Shown here one piece after another: positions 54,882 to 63,484 of a DNA stretch of 64,000 bases (the first letter of the stretch is position 1; each line of letters opens with the position of its first letter). This stretch comes from Tubulanus polymorphus (taxonomy: Eukaryota > Nemertea > Palaeonemertea > Tubulaniformes > Tubulanidae): the NCBI RefSeq assembly GCF_964204645.1, contig NC_134031.1, forward strand, positions 12,562,501 through 12,626,500. Direction: 5' to 3'. The position numbers were made by a program, and so were the translations under genes. The notes beneath the pieces are model-generated. The model saw only the letters and a program-made list of their open reading frames with translations. It made no database searches and was not told the origin of the DNA.

Positions 54882-55287
54882 TGGAGTTAAGAAAAAGGCT
54901 AGATCCGATAAACAAATTAAATGGGCAAGAGAATTAGGTAAAAGATCTTCAGAATTAAAAAAAGCTAAGAAAAAGAAATTAACTGACATAAATGAATCAC
55001 AGACTTTATCTGATGGTGTCGTACAGCACCCACACGGTGGTATTGATTCAAATAATAATCCATCTAATTCTTCTAATGCTGGAAGTAATTATAAATTATA
55101 TATTACAATTGGATTAGTAACAGTTATTATATTATCCGGTGTAATATATAAATCAAAATTCAAATCTGATGATAAAGATGATTCCAATGATGATCGGAAA
55201 CTTAGTTATCCGTGTACAGACAATAAACCTATCATACCAGAAAATAAATCAAATGAAACTAAATCTAAATTATTATTAATGGATTAA
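54874..55287 (+). CDS. Small basic single-pass membrane protein
   Basis: 137 residues. A lysine-rich N-terminus (about 1-37, with KKAKKKK), a serine/asparagine linker, and a membrane segment at about 73-92 (KLYITIGLVTVIILSGVIYK). The charged C-terminus contains DDKDDSNDDRK. Overlaps the previous gene by 8 bases (ATAAATGA) and is followed after 6 bases by the integrase. Could be a minor virion or membrane-anchored DNA-binding protein. Unrecognised. Confidence 0.7.
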   Translation: MSDGVKKKARSDKQIKWARELGKRSSELKKAKKKKLTDINESQTLSDGVVQHPHGGIDSNNNPSNSSNAGSNYKLYITIGLVTVIILSGVIYKSKFKSDDKDDSNDDRKLSYPCTDNKPIIPENKSNETKSKLLLMD

Positions 55288-55293
55288 AATAAG

Positions 55294-56379
55294 ATGAAAA
55301 AAGAACAATATTTAAGAGCGTTATATTATAACCCAGAAAGTGAAGTATCATATTCTAAGGTTTCAGAATTATGGGATAAAATTAAATCTGATAATAGCAA
55401 TATAAAATATAGTGAATTAAAATCATGGTTACAAAATCAACCCACATATCAAATTCATAAAAAGATGGATAAAAAATATTTAACAAGAAAAGTAATGGTT
55501 TCATATATTGACCAACAATGGCAAGCAGATTTAATTGACATGAAAAACTTAGAAGAATATAACAAAGGATATTTTTGGATACTAAATGTTATAGATATAT
55601 TCAGTAGATACGCATGGAGTATCCCGATTAAAAATAAAACTGGTATAGAAGTAACAAATGCTTTTAAATCTATATTTAAAGAAGCTATTCCAGATAAGAT
55701 ACAATTTGATGAAGGTAAGGAATTTTATAACAAACATTTTAAAAAACTATTATCTGATAACGATGTAGAATATTTTTCAACACATTCAGATAAAAAAGCA
55801 TCCGTTATAGAAAGATTTAATAAAACATTGAAAACTAGAATGTGGAAATATTTCACCGCTAATGAAACATATAAATATATCGATGTATTAGATGATTTAG
55901 CTAAAGGTTATAATAATTCTAAACATAGTTCTATAAATATGAAACCTATACAAGCTAGAAAAGAAGAAAATTCAGAAATAGTTTGGAATAATTTATATGG
56001 TGCGTTTGTTACACATGATTTTGGAGAACCTAAATTTAAAATAGGACAACACGTTAGAATTTCTAAATATAGAAAAACATTTTATAAAGGTTATACCCCT
56101 AATTTTACTGAAGAAATATTTAAAATTAAAAAGATAATATTAACTAATCCTTTTGTTTATAAATTAGAAGATCTAAAAGATGAAGAAATATTAGGTTATT
56201 TCTATGAACAAGAATTATCACTTGTACCAAATCCAGATGAAATAGAATACAAAATAGAAAAAGTATTGAAAACAAAAACTCTTAAAGGAAAAAAGTATTC
56301 TTTGGTGAAATATAAAGGATATGATGATAAATTCAATGAATGGATTTTATCTAGTAAAATTAAAAGAATAAATGAATAA
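55294..56379 (+). CDS. Retroviral-type integrase with C-terminal chromodomain
   Basis: 361 residues. The rve core shows the catalytic triad: D79 in QWQADLIDM, D139 in IQFDEGKEF and E173 in ASVIERFNK, with 33 residues between the last two. NNSKHSSINMKP (about 207-218) is the usual following motif. An SH3-like segment (KFKIGQHVRISK) leads to a chromodomain at about 318-360 (YKIEKVLKTKT … VKYKGYD…NEWI). This is the Polinton/Maverick type of integrase. It would insert the element's DNA ends into the host genome, with the chromodomain guiding it to modified histones. The frame is intact and overlaps the ATPase start by 8 bases. The start at 55294 lacks the TAAATG context. Confidence 0.93.
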   Translation: MKKEQYLRALYYNPESEVSYSKVSELWDKIKSDNSNIKYSELKSWLQNQPTYQIHKKMDKKYLTRKVMVSYIDQQWQADLIDMKNLEEYNKGYFWILNVIDIFSRYAWSIPIKNKTGIEVTNAFKSIFKEAIPDKIQFDEGKEFYNKHFKKLLSDNDVEYFSTHSDKKASVIERFNKTLKTRMWKYFTANETYKYIDVLDDLAKGYNNSKHSSINMKPIQARKEENSEIVWNNLYGAFVTHDFGEPKFKIGQHVRISKYRKTFYKGYTPNFTEEIFKIKKIILTNPFVYKLEDLKDEEILGYFYEQELSLVPNPDEIEYKIEKVLKTKTLKGKKYSLVKYKGYDDKFNEWILSSKIKRINE

Positions 56380-57024
56380 AGATTTATTTATATTTGAACC
56401 ACATAATATGTTAGTTACTGGAGTTACAAATTGTGGTAAAACACACTTCATATTAGATTTATTAGAAACTATTTATAAGAATCATTTTGATAATATAATA
56501 TTATTCTGCCCAACTTATGAAATGAATGAAACGTATAATAGAGATATAGTTTTTAAAGATAAAAAGTTTATTATATTAAATTCTAAAACAGTGAAAGATA
56601 ATTTAGATAATTGTATAAAAATAGCAATTGATACTTATAAAGGATCAAATACATTATTCATTATAGATGATTGCGCAAATTTACATGATTCAAAAGTTAG
56701 AGAAAGTGAGTTATGTTATTTAGCTTTCTCTGGTAGACATTTTGGGATAACAACATGGGTTTTAAATCAGAAATATAATTCAATTGTGAAAGATGGGTTT
56801 TAAATCAGAAATATAATTCAATTGTGAAAGATTTTAGAGACAATATAAGATTTCTAGTTTTATTCTACAACAAAGATAGAAAATCTATGCAACAATCATT
56901 GGAAGAAAATCAAATTATACCTACTGAATTACATGATGAATATATGAATAAATTAAAAAATAATAAAGGTTCCAAATTACTTATGAGATTACAATTTCCA
57001 TATGAATATAAATTTATAAAATAA
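56372..57024 (+). pseudogene. A32-like genome-packaging ATPase, frame broken by a 38-bp duplication
   Basis: P-loop ATPase of the FtsK/HerA–A32 group: Walker A GVTNCGKT (residues 17-24), Walker B LFIIDD (95-100), then FSGRHFGITTWVLNQ. In viruses of this kind it pumps DNA into the capsid. The frame from 56372 stops at 56803, because bases 56757-56794 are repeated exactly at 56795-56832 and 38 is not a multiple of three. The rest of the protein continues in another frame to 57024 (…QFPYEYKFIK). The relic at 7182-7568 has no duplication here. This is either a true inactivating mutation or an assembly slip. Start context GAATAAATG. Confidence 0.9.
56757..56832. repeat. 38-bp exact tandem duplication inside the ATPase gene
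   Basis: GGGTTTTAAATCAGAAATAT… occurs twice head to tail (56757-56794, 56795-56832). The single-copy form is seen in the related gene at 7182. Confidence 0.95.
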
Positions 57025-57040
57025 AATCCTAATTCAAAAT

Positions 57041-57564
57041 ATTATAGAATTCACTGTATACTGATGGATGAGTGGATGAATTGGATGAATTGGAAGAGTG
57101 GATGAATGGATGAGTGTAATAATATATAATTTACATATGTTTTTTATTTTTAAAACAGTAAGAGTTTGATTTGAAGATGTCATATAATAATAAATATATT
57201 TTTATAAAATAATAAAATGACAGATAATAAATGTCATATAATAATAAATATATTTTTATAAAATGATAAATAATAAAATGATAAATAATAAATATATTTT
57301 TATAAAATAATAAATAATAAAATGATAAATAATAAATATCATATAATAATAAATAATAAATGTCATATAATAATAAATATATATTCTGTTAAATTTAATA
57401 AAGAATAAAAATATTATATTTATACTCATACTATTCTTCCAATTTATGTGTTAAAAAGTAAAATATATATATTATCATACTCATCCACTCTTCCACTCAT
57501 CCAATTCATCCAACTCTTCCAACTCATCCATTCATCCATCAGTATACAGTGAATTCTATAATCT
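57041..57564. repeat. Inverted repeat between convergent gene blocks
   Basis: The left arm (57041-57117: ATAGAATTCACTGTATACTG, then GATGGATGAGTGG-type words) is mirrored by the right arm (57478-57564). The arms end just past the stop codons of the ATPase (57024) and the zinc-finger gene (57567). Between them are AT-rich tandem words (ATAATAAATATATTTTTATA). It could end transcription from both sides. Confidence 0.8.
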
Positions 57565-57566
57565 TT

Positions 57567-58622
57567 TTAATTTTCATTTTCATATTTTTCTTTAAGCTTA
57601 TTGTATTCTAAATATATATCCCTTTGCATTATCTTTGATATAAGTCCTAAATGATTCCCAAATTTATATTTATTGAATGTTTTTCTTGAAAATATTTTTG
57701 GAATATAATTTTCGATTTCAGTTTTAGATGGATGTTTATTTAAAAATTCTCTAAAATCATCATATTTAAGTTCAAATAAGTTCATTGCATAACTTACATT
57801 TGGTTTAAAGTTATCTAACTTTTTCAATATGGTAACTATATCATTACTCAATAAATAATCTATAAATGTTTTTCTATACCACCGATAATCTAATATATTC
57901 TTATTATTAAATTTTGGATTTATAACTGTTGGATTTTCTATTACATTATCTGTACCAATATGTTTAATTGAGTATTTATGATTCAATTGTTTATCATATA
58001 TTACATATTCTTTACATTTTTCACACCAAGATTTAAATACTTGTATTGCATGGGCTGAATCATTTCCACCTTTTGTTTTTAATTTATAATGTTTTGCCCA
58101 ATTAGCCTTTGTTATACATTCATTACAGAAGGCACAATAATTCTGATCCTCTTTGCATTTATCTTTATATATATTGGCATATGTTTTTACTAATTGTAAA
58201 ATATGTTCATCTTTTTTGATGTGTAATAAATAATCATTATAATTATCAAAATCTTCTTCACAATACATACATCTGATGTTATCTTTTGGTTGAACATTTG
58301 ATTTTTCTATTTTAGGTTCAATATTATATTCTATTTTTGTTTCAATCTTATCATCATTCGATGTAGAAGGTATAACATTATCTTCTATTTTAGATTCAAT
58401 ATCATTCTTATCTTCTATTTTAGGTTCAATATTATCTTCTATTTTAGGTTCAATATTATCTTCTATTTTTGTTTCAATATTCTTATCTATTTTACTTATT
58501 CTATATTTGAATTGATTAAAGTAATCTCCAAAATACTTACTGTATTCATCATAAGGTAATATATAATATATATCTGATATCATTTCACTTGGAGATTGTA
58601 TTTCATATATTCCACCTTCCAT
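57567..58622 (-). CDS. Zinc-finger protein with acidic repeats
   Basis: 351 residues. At 45-107 is a degenerate repeat of IEPKIEDN/IETKIEDN units (about seven). Three C2H2-type fingers follow: C118/C121/H134/H140, C163/C166/H178/H191 and C200/C203/H215/H221. The basic C-terminal third contains KIFSRKTFNKYKFGNHLG. Probably binds nucleic acid or another element protein. Last gene of the minus-strand block; starts at AATAAATG 32 bases after the candidate capsid gene's stop. Family not recognised. Confidence 0.75.
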   Translation of the reverse strand: MEGGIYEIQSPSEMISDIYYILPYDEYSKYFGDYFNQFKYRISKIDKNIETKIEDNIEPKIEDNIEPKIEDKNDIESKIEDNVIPSTSNDDKIETKIEYNIEPKIEKSNVQPKDNIRCMYCEEDFDNYNDYLLHIKKDEHILQLVKTYANIYKDKCKEDQNYCAFCNECITKANWAKHYKLKTKGGNDSAHAIQVFKSWCEKCKEYVIYDKQLNHKYSIKHIGTDNVIENPTVINPKFNNKNILDYRWYRKTFIDYLLSNDIVTILKKLDNFKPNVSYAMNLFELKYDDFREFLNKHPSKTEIENYIPKIFSRKTFNKYKFGNHLGLISKIMQRDIYLEYNKLKEKYENEN

Positions 58623-58654
58623 TTATTATATATATTTTTATTAAAGTTAAAATT

Positions 58655-59902
58655 TTAATACATAACACTATCTAATTGTGAATTTACAATATTTAATTGC
58701 GCATCAGATATAATATAAATGTGCATTTTAAAATTTTTGATTCCCTTTTTCTTTGTCATGAATAATTGTATTCCATCTTTTGTATTTTGTAATTTTTTCC
58801 CAGAACCATGTAATAAGTTATCTTCAGTTGTTCTAAAATCTAACCATAATGCATATTTATTACCGGTATAATAATCAATTTGATTAATATTACAATTTTC
58901 AAATGATTTTATTTTTTCATTCATAAAATGTTTTTTAATTTCTACCCATTGATCAATCATTCTCATTCCTTGACAAAATATTTTATTCGCTATTCCTTCG
59001 ATAGTTATTTCTACTTTTGTTATTTCAGGATTATAATAATTATCAACATTTATTGCGCCATTAGTATACGTTCCAATAGTAAAAAATATTAATATACCTT
59101 TAATAGATCTTCTAGGAAAGTTAATATTCTCATTAATTATTTCATCATTTGCATTAATAGTTACAGTTTTAAATTTATCAATATAATCATATAATAATGA
59201 AAACCCTTGATTGTATTGAGTTTGAATTATACTTGAAATATTTTCATCAGTTACTGTGTCATATTCTAAACATATATTCGATAATTTATAACTCATATCT
59301 TTATTAACTCTAGATAATACAATTTCATTTACAGGAGCAAATGTTATCTCAAATATAACATCTTCTTGAATTACGTATTTATATAAAGGTGCATTATTAT
59401 TTATCAATTCAAAGTCTAATGGAATTTTATATTTGCTTCCATATATACTTTTTATCAATTTATCTACATCATTTGTTAATATTGCGCTTTTAGCTTCTGA
59501 TCTTAATTTATTTTGGTTTTCTGATTGGATGCCTTGAAATATCATATTATTTCTATTTTCTTTAGTTAACCATAAATCTTTATAATGCATAAATAAATTA
59601 TAATCATCTAATGAGAAAACTGTTTCCGGACCAATCTTTATTGTTAACTTTTTAATCAAATATCTTCCAACATTATCAACAACATAATTATTATTATTAC
59701 CGATTACTTTTATATCAGCTGATAAATAAATACTATTTGGAACATAAAAAGTATTTTGTGTTAATCTCGGAATTCTAACATATAAAGTTTCATCGGGATT
59801 AATATTTGAAGGGTTATGAGTAATTATATGATGTGATCTTTCTGCTTTAATAGCATTAGATATTCTAGAAATCTTAGAAGGACTTATATAACTCCCACTC
59901 AT
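58655..59902 (-). CDS. Candidate major capsid protein (415 aa)
   Basis: 415 residues, the size of a double jelly-roll capsid protein in small Polinton-like viruses. The N-terminal third alternates beta-strand-like segments (VRIPRLTQNTFYVPNSIYLS, then NYVVDNVGRYLIKKLTIKIG). DYNLFMHYKDLWLTKENRNN follows, a pattern I associate from memory with capsid-like proteins of invertebrate Polinton relatives. Membrane segments are absent. The first-read strands, lack of enzymatic motifs and position in the minus-strand block fit a shell protein, but the call is inference. The start has the TTTTTTTGTTAAATAAATG motif. Confidence 0.45.
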   Translation of the reverse strand: MSGSYISPSKISRISNAIKAERSHHIITHNPSNINPDETLYVRIPRLTQNTFYVPNSIYLSADIKVIGNNNNYVVDNVGRYLIKKLTIKIGPETVFSLDDYNLFMHYKDLWLTKENRNNMIFQGIQSENQNKLRSEAKSAILTNDVDKLIKSIYGSKYKIPLDFELINNNAPLYKYVIQEDVIFEITFAPVNEIVLSRVNKDMSYKLSNICLEYDTVTDENISSIIQTQYNQGFSLLYDYIDKFKTVTINANDEIINENINFPRRSIKGILIFFTIGTYTNGAINVDNYYNPEITKVEITIEGIANKIFCQGMRMIDQWVEIKKHFMNEKIKSFENCNINQIDYYTGNKYALWLDFRTTEDNLLHGSGKKLQNTKDGIQLFMTKKKGIKNFKMHIYIISDAQLNIVNSQLDSVMY

Positions 59903-59921
59903 TTATTTAACAAAAAAATTA
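59900..59921 (-). promoter_or_regulatory. TAAATG-type promoter/start motif of the candidate capsid gene
   Basis: The minus strand reads TAATTTTTTTGTTAAATAA directly into the ATG, identical to the copy at 63463-63484. Confidence 0.55.
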
Positions 59922-59922
59922 A

Positions 59923-61380
59923 TTATTTATTTTTAATCATGTTTACTAACCCAAAAATAATAGCACTTACAACCGTAATTAAAAATAAAATAATATGTTC
60001 AGCAGCAAAGTTAATAATGTTTCCTGCAGATTTCAATATAAAACCAACAATTGAAGCAATAACTCCTGGTAAAGCTGCAGCAGATTTCTTTGATAGTTCC
60101 CATAAATATTTTGCTAATTTCTTTAAACCATCTTTAACTTTATCTTGTATAGAATTATTACCTGGAGGTTTATCTGGTTTATTTGGAGTAGGAGTAGATT
60201 TTAAAGCATTTGATATTGCTAAACCAATTGTTGTAAATAACATAGTTACAGCTGTTAGAATTGAAAGAATTGTTATTCCTTCTAATTTAAATAATAACTT
60301 TATTCTATCTTTCAATGATATTTTAGAATCTGGTTTTATCAACAAATCTTTAAAAATAACTTTTAATTTTTTAATATGATTAAGATCATATGATTTTAAT
60401 AATGTATCTCTTTCTTCTTTTTGTAATTTTATGTTATATTCTAAATCATCTATTTCTTTTTCTAAAGCTAACTTTCTGCTTTCATAATCAGCTTCCTCGA
60501 TTAATTGAAGATCTCTATTTAATTCTAATTGTTTTAATTCTTCATCTACATTAACTAATTCTTTTTCTAATATGGTTATTTTAGAAAATCTCATCTTAAT
60601 ATTAGCAATTTCACCAGCTGATTCTTGCATACCTTTAATTTCTCTACGTGCTTGTTCAGGAAATTCTTTTAATTCTTCATCAGTTAAATCAAGTAATCCT
60701 TTTTCTAGTAAAGATTGTATTCGATTTATTCCAGTTTCAGAACCAGATGTATCTGATATACTATTCATCAGTTCTTCTGAATCTCTTAATCTATCAATTT
60801 GTTTTTCTAATGTTAATTGTAATTGACTTGAATCATTATCAATTTGTTGAGTGTCTCTTCTCGATGTTTCGGGTGTTGAAGATCTTAATTTATCTAATCG
60901 ATGTGCAAAATCTTCATCAGTTTCTGGATCAACATCAGTAGGATTTGGATTTGGATTTTTAAATGGTGAATATTTGTTTATATCAATTTTAGGAATTGGT
61001 TCTTCTTCATTTATTCTATCGATTGCATTCCATATAATTCTGAGAAATTCTCTACCACCTTTTGAACCTTCAATTGTAGATAATGCTCGCATTCCAGGTT
61101 CAAAAATATTTTCTTGACCCATTCTAGATAATTGAATTGATACAGTATTCCTATTTAAATCAAGATTATAATACCATGCATCATTTTTAAATTCTAAATT
61201 ATTTGTGAAATATGGGTCATCTTTAAAAATTTGTTCTACAACATCTTCAGTATCAATTTCATCTATTACAACTTTTGGTAATAATTCGTTAACAATTGTA
61301 TCTGTTACTCTAGATTTCATTCTATATAATTCCATAGGTTTATCAGGATATTTTTCTTGTTCTTTTACTAATAGTTCCAT
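59923..61380 (-). CDS. Large coiled-coil membrane protein
   Basis: 485 residues. N-terminal globular part (1-130), a linker rich in N, P and T, a long coiled coil (about 255-345, many E/K/L heptads), a first membrane segment at about 366-392 (TILSILTAVTMLFTTIGLAI), and a proline-rich spacer (TPTPNKPDKPPG). Two further hydrophobic segments lie at about 432-480 (ALPGVIASIVGFILKSAG; ILFLITVVSAIIFGLV). The ending resembles uncharacterised proteins of invertebrate virus-like elements, from memory. It may be a virion membrane or vertex protein. Its start overlaps the acidic gene by 13 bases and lacks the TAAATG motif, so it may depend on the gene before it. Confidence 0.75.
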   Translation of the reverse strand: MELLVKEQEKYPDKPMELYRMKSRVTDTIVNELLPKVVIDEIDTEDVVEQIFKDDPYFTNNLEFKNDAWYYNLDLNRNTVSIQLSRMGQENIFEPGMRALSTIEGSKGGREFLRIIWNAIDRINEEEPIPKIDINKYSPFKNPNPNPTDVDPETDEDFAHRLDKLRSSTPETSRRDTQQIDNDSSQLQLTLEKQIDRLRDSEELMNSISDTSGSETGINRIQSLLEKGLLDLTDEELKEFPEQARREIKGMQESAGEIANIKMRFSKITILEKELVNVDEELKQLELNRDLQLIEEADYESRKLALEKEIDDLEYNIKLQKEERDTLLKSYDLNHIKKLKVIFKDLLIKPDSKISLKDRIKLLFKLEGITILSILTAVTMLFTTIGLAISNALKSTPTPNKPDKPPGNNSIQDKVKDGLKKLAKYLWELSKKSAAALPGVIASIVGFILKSAGNIINFAAEHIILFLITVVSAIIFGLVNMIKNK

Positions 61381-61610
61381 AAATTCTTTTCTTTCTCTTC
61401 TGAAATTCTACCCCTTTCAGGAGCTTCTAAATATTTATTTAATTTTTCACGTAATTCGGAATCATCATCTTCACCTAAATTAGTATTATATGCTGATTCA
61501 TCATCATTATCAATATTAGTTTCTGCATCATTATAATCATCATCAATATATCCTTCATTATTATATCCCATTTCTCCCATTTCATAATCTTCTCCACCTT
61601 CTACATCCAT
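61368..61610 (-). CDS. Small highly acidic protein
   Basis: 80 residues. The first 52 are almost entirely D, E, G, N and Y (MDVEGGEDYEMGEMGY…); the rest is charged and helical. Overlaps the coiled-coil gene's start by 13 bases. The start is GTAAATG with a T7 run upstream. Could be an acidic partner of a basic packaging or core protein. Unrecognised. Confidence 0.65.
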   Translation of the reverse strand: MDVEGGEDYEMGEMGYNNEGYIDDDYNDAETNIDNDDESAYNTNLGEDDDSELREKLNKYLEAPERGRISEEKEKNLWNY

Positions 61611-61632
61611 TTACATAATAAAAAAATTAAAA
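61608..61632 (-). promoter_or_regulatory. TAAATG-type motif of the acidic protein gene
   Basis: The minus strand reads TTAATTTTTTTATTATGTAA into the ATG, the same A/T-run plus TAAATG layout as its neighbours. Confidence 0.45.
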
Positions 61633-61788
61633 TTTAAAATATAATATTCCTCCGATTACAATTCCTATACAAGTTATAGCTAATTTAGTATTTTCATGGG
61701 ATTTATTATCATCATTTTGTTTAATTATATCATGTTGAATTTTATCAGTTTTTGTATCTTCTGATGTATTGTAATCTTTTATTTTAGA
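61627..61788 (-). pseudogene. ATG-less membrane tail, probably the displaced C-terminus of the 411-aa gene
   Basis: 53 codons open to a stop at 61627, with no ATG. The end is a membrane segment (LAITCIGIVIGGILYFKF). It lies in the -1 frame relative to the end of the 411-residue gene, whose stop at 61779 falls inside it. A one-base indel or a programmed -1 shift near 61779-61789 would join them. Nothing else explains an open tail here. Confidence 0.45.
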
Positions 61789-63014
61789 TCATTATTTAAT
61801 TTAATATTCTTAGTTTTAGTTTCTGTTGATTGAATATGTTTTTTATTTTTTTCACCTTCCATTAATTTTGGAGCAGTAATTATCTTTTTATTTATATCAT
61901 TCAATCCAAATGAATTATTTATTGTTGCAGTTTTAATTAGATTATTGTAACCAATTATGTTTCCCATCTTTAATACTAAATCATTAGAAATAATTAATAG
62001 ATTAGGGCCTATACAATAATTTAGTCTTACATGAGATTTATCTAAATAATTTTGATATCTTATAATGTTTTCTGGAATCGATCTATTTTTATCATTATGT
62101 ATGGAATCTTCAAATAAAACTTTAAATTGTTTTTGTGTATCAAATGATGTATTCAAATTTCCAATTATCGGTGATCTTGTTTCAACTTGTGATCCTAGAA
62201 TACAAATCAAATAAGTTCTAATAGATTGATTTATTCTTTCTATACCTGATTTTGTAAAACCTTCACTATTTTCTAAAATAAAATATACCCAACCATTATT
62301 GTTTTCTTGTTTTAAATGATCATAAAATTTCGGTAATTTATTAAAATTTAATGTTTCTAAATCCTTTGTTTCTATTTTACCATAACCTAATTTTTTACTA
62401 TAGATATTATAAAAACTATTAGATGGTATAGGAAGTGCACAATATTCTGCAATCTTTCTAGGGCAAGGAAGTGATCTTATTGTTCCAATTTTTGTTCTAA
62501 AATCAGAATTATTTATATCTATATTAAATTCATTACAAATTTTATAAAACTTAGATAAATTGATATTATTATCTAATTCTTTGAAATACCTAGATCCTGG
62601 TAAAGCGCACTCTAATTCATTTAATATTATTCTGATTTGAAAGTATGTATGAAATCTAAATAAACTTTGAATTAATTTATATTTAGCATTATTCAAATGA
62701 TCATTCCAACTAATTCCACATCCTGTTGTTGCACAATAAACAGCAAAATTTAATTGATTCTGCCAATACTTCATATTAGATTTTAATAACCATTGTTTTT
62801 CATCTTTCAATTTTTTAAAATTAATTAAATATACATGAAATATATTTTCCATCTTTGCATTAAAATTATTAGTTTCAGTAACATAAATTTCTAAATTAGT
62901 TAATGAATCTAAAACTTCATTTCTATATGTAATATCTTTATTAAAATCTATTGCTGGAATATTATATTTAATTGATTTATTATATCGGAAAGCTTTTGGA
63001 AAACTATCTACCAT
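61779..63014 (-). CDS. Element protein of unknown function (411 aa)
   Basis: 411 residues, no membrane segment and no catalytic motif I recognise. Tryptophan/aromatic-rich core (LLKSNMKYWQNQLNFAVYCA, then TTGCGISWNDHL), then SLFRFHTYFQIRIILNELEC and GWVYFILENSEGFTKSGIER. Similar blocks recur, from memory, in uncharacterised proteins of invertebrate virus-like elements. A minor capsid or vertex role is conceivable but unsupported. Ends with a lysine/asparagine-rich tail and seems to have lost a membrane anchor by frameshift (61627-61788). Start in ATATAAATG. Confidence 0.7.
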   Translation of the reverse strand: MVDSFPKAFRYNKSIKYNIPAIDFNKDITYRNEVLDSLTNLEIYVTETNNFNAKMENIFHVYLINFKKLKDEKQWLLKSNMKYWQNQLNFAVYCATTGCGISWNDHLNNAKYKLIQSLFRFHTYFQIRIILNELECALPGSRYFKELDNNINLSKFYKICNEFNIDINNSDFRTKIGTIRSLPCPRKIAEYCALPIPSNSFYNIYSKKLGYGKIETKDLETLNFNKLPKFYDHLKQENNNGWVYFILENSEGFTKSGIERINQSIRTYLICILGSQVETRSPIIGNLNTSFDTQKQFKVLFEDSIHNDKNRSIPENIIRYQNYLDKSHVRLNYCIGPNLLIISNDLVLKMGNIIGYNNLIKTATINNSFGLNDINKKIITAPKLMEGEKNKKHIQSTETKTKNIKLNNDLK

Positions 63015-63032
63015 TTATATAATTAAAAAATT
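63012..63032 (-). promoter_or_regulatory. TAAATG-type motif of the 411-aa gene
   Basis: The minus strand reads TAATTTTTTAATTATATAA into the ATG. It overlaps or abuts the stop of the upstream gene. Confidence 0.45.
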
Positions 63033-63465
63033 AATAATTTATTAATTCTTTTAATAATTTATCTTGTTCTTCAACTGTTATATGACCATTTAAACTTATT
63101 ATATAATCTAGTGTGTTCTTTAATTTATTAATTTCTTTTATATTAGTTTTAATTTTTTCTTTATTTCTTTTTATATTTAATTTTGAACTTATACCAGTTA
63201 AAACACTTGAACTTAATCCTAATACACCAATTGATATAGCTAAAGGTGTTAATGGGCTGAATATTGCTAAAAATGTTATTACAGAACTAATTGTAACCGA
63301 ACCACTTATAATCAAATAATATATAATTTTACTTTTTAAATATTTTTTCTTTTTTATCTTTAGGTCACTTTCAAATTCTAATATTTGTTTTTCTAAATAT
63401 GTTTTTAATTTAGTTTTATTTATATCATGAGGAATAATATCAATACTATCAACTTTATCTTCCAT
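63031..63465 (-). CDS. Small protein with two membrane segments
   Basis: 144 residues. A basic/coiled N-terminus (KTYLEKQILEFESDLKIKKK), a hydrophobic region at about 47-95 that fits a membrane hairpin (YYLIISGSVTISSVITFLAI; PLAISIGVLGLSSSVLTGIS), then a second charged helix. Helix–hairpin–helix layout with both ends on one side. 16 bases from the gene after it and 19 from the gene before it. Unrecognised; probable virion or host-membrane protein. Confidence 0.7.
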   Translation of the reverse strand: MEDKVDSIDIIPHDINKTKLKTYLEKQILEFESDLKIKKKKYLKSKIIYYLIISGSVTISSVITFLAIFSPLTPLAISIGVLGLSSSVLTGISSKLNIKRNKEKIKTNIKEINKLKNTLDYIISLNGHITVEEQDKLLKELINY

Positions 63466-63484
63466 TTATTTAACAAAAAAATTA
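63463..63484 (-). promoter_or_regulatory. TAAATG-type motif of the two-segment membrane protein
   Basis: TAATTTTTTTGTTAAATAA into the ATG, identical to the motif at 59900-59921 and starting at the upstream gene's stop codon. Confidence 0.55.

Noticed and set aside
59939-61483. Plus-strand open frames across the coiled-coil gene
   Set aside because: Antisense shadows in AT-rich coding sequence; the minus-strand frames carry the start motif and ordered spacing.
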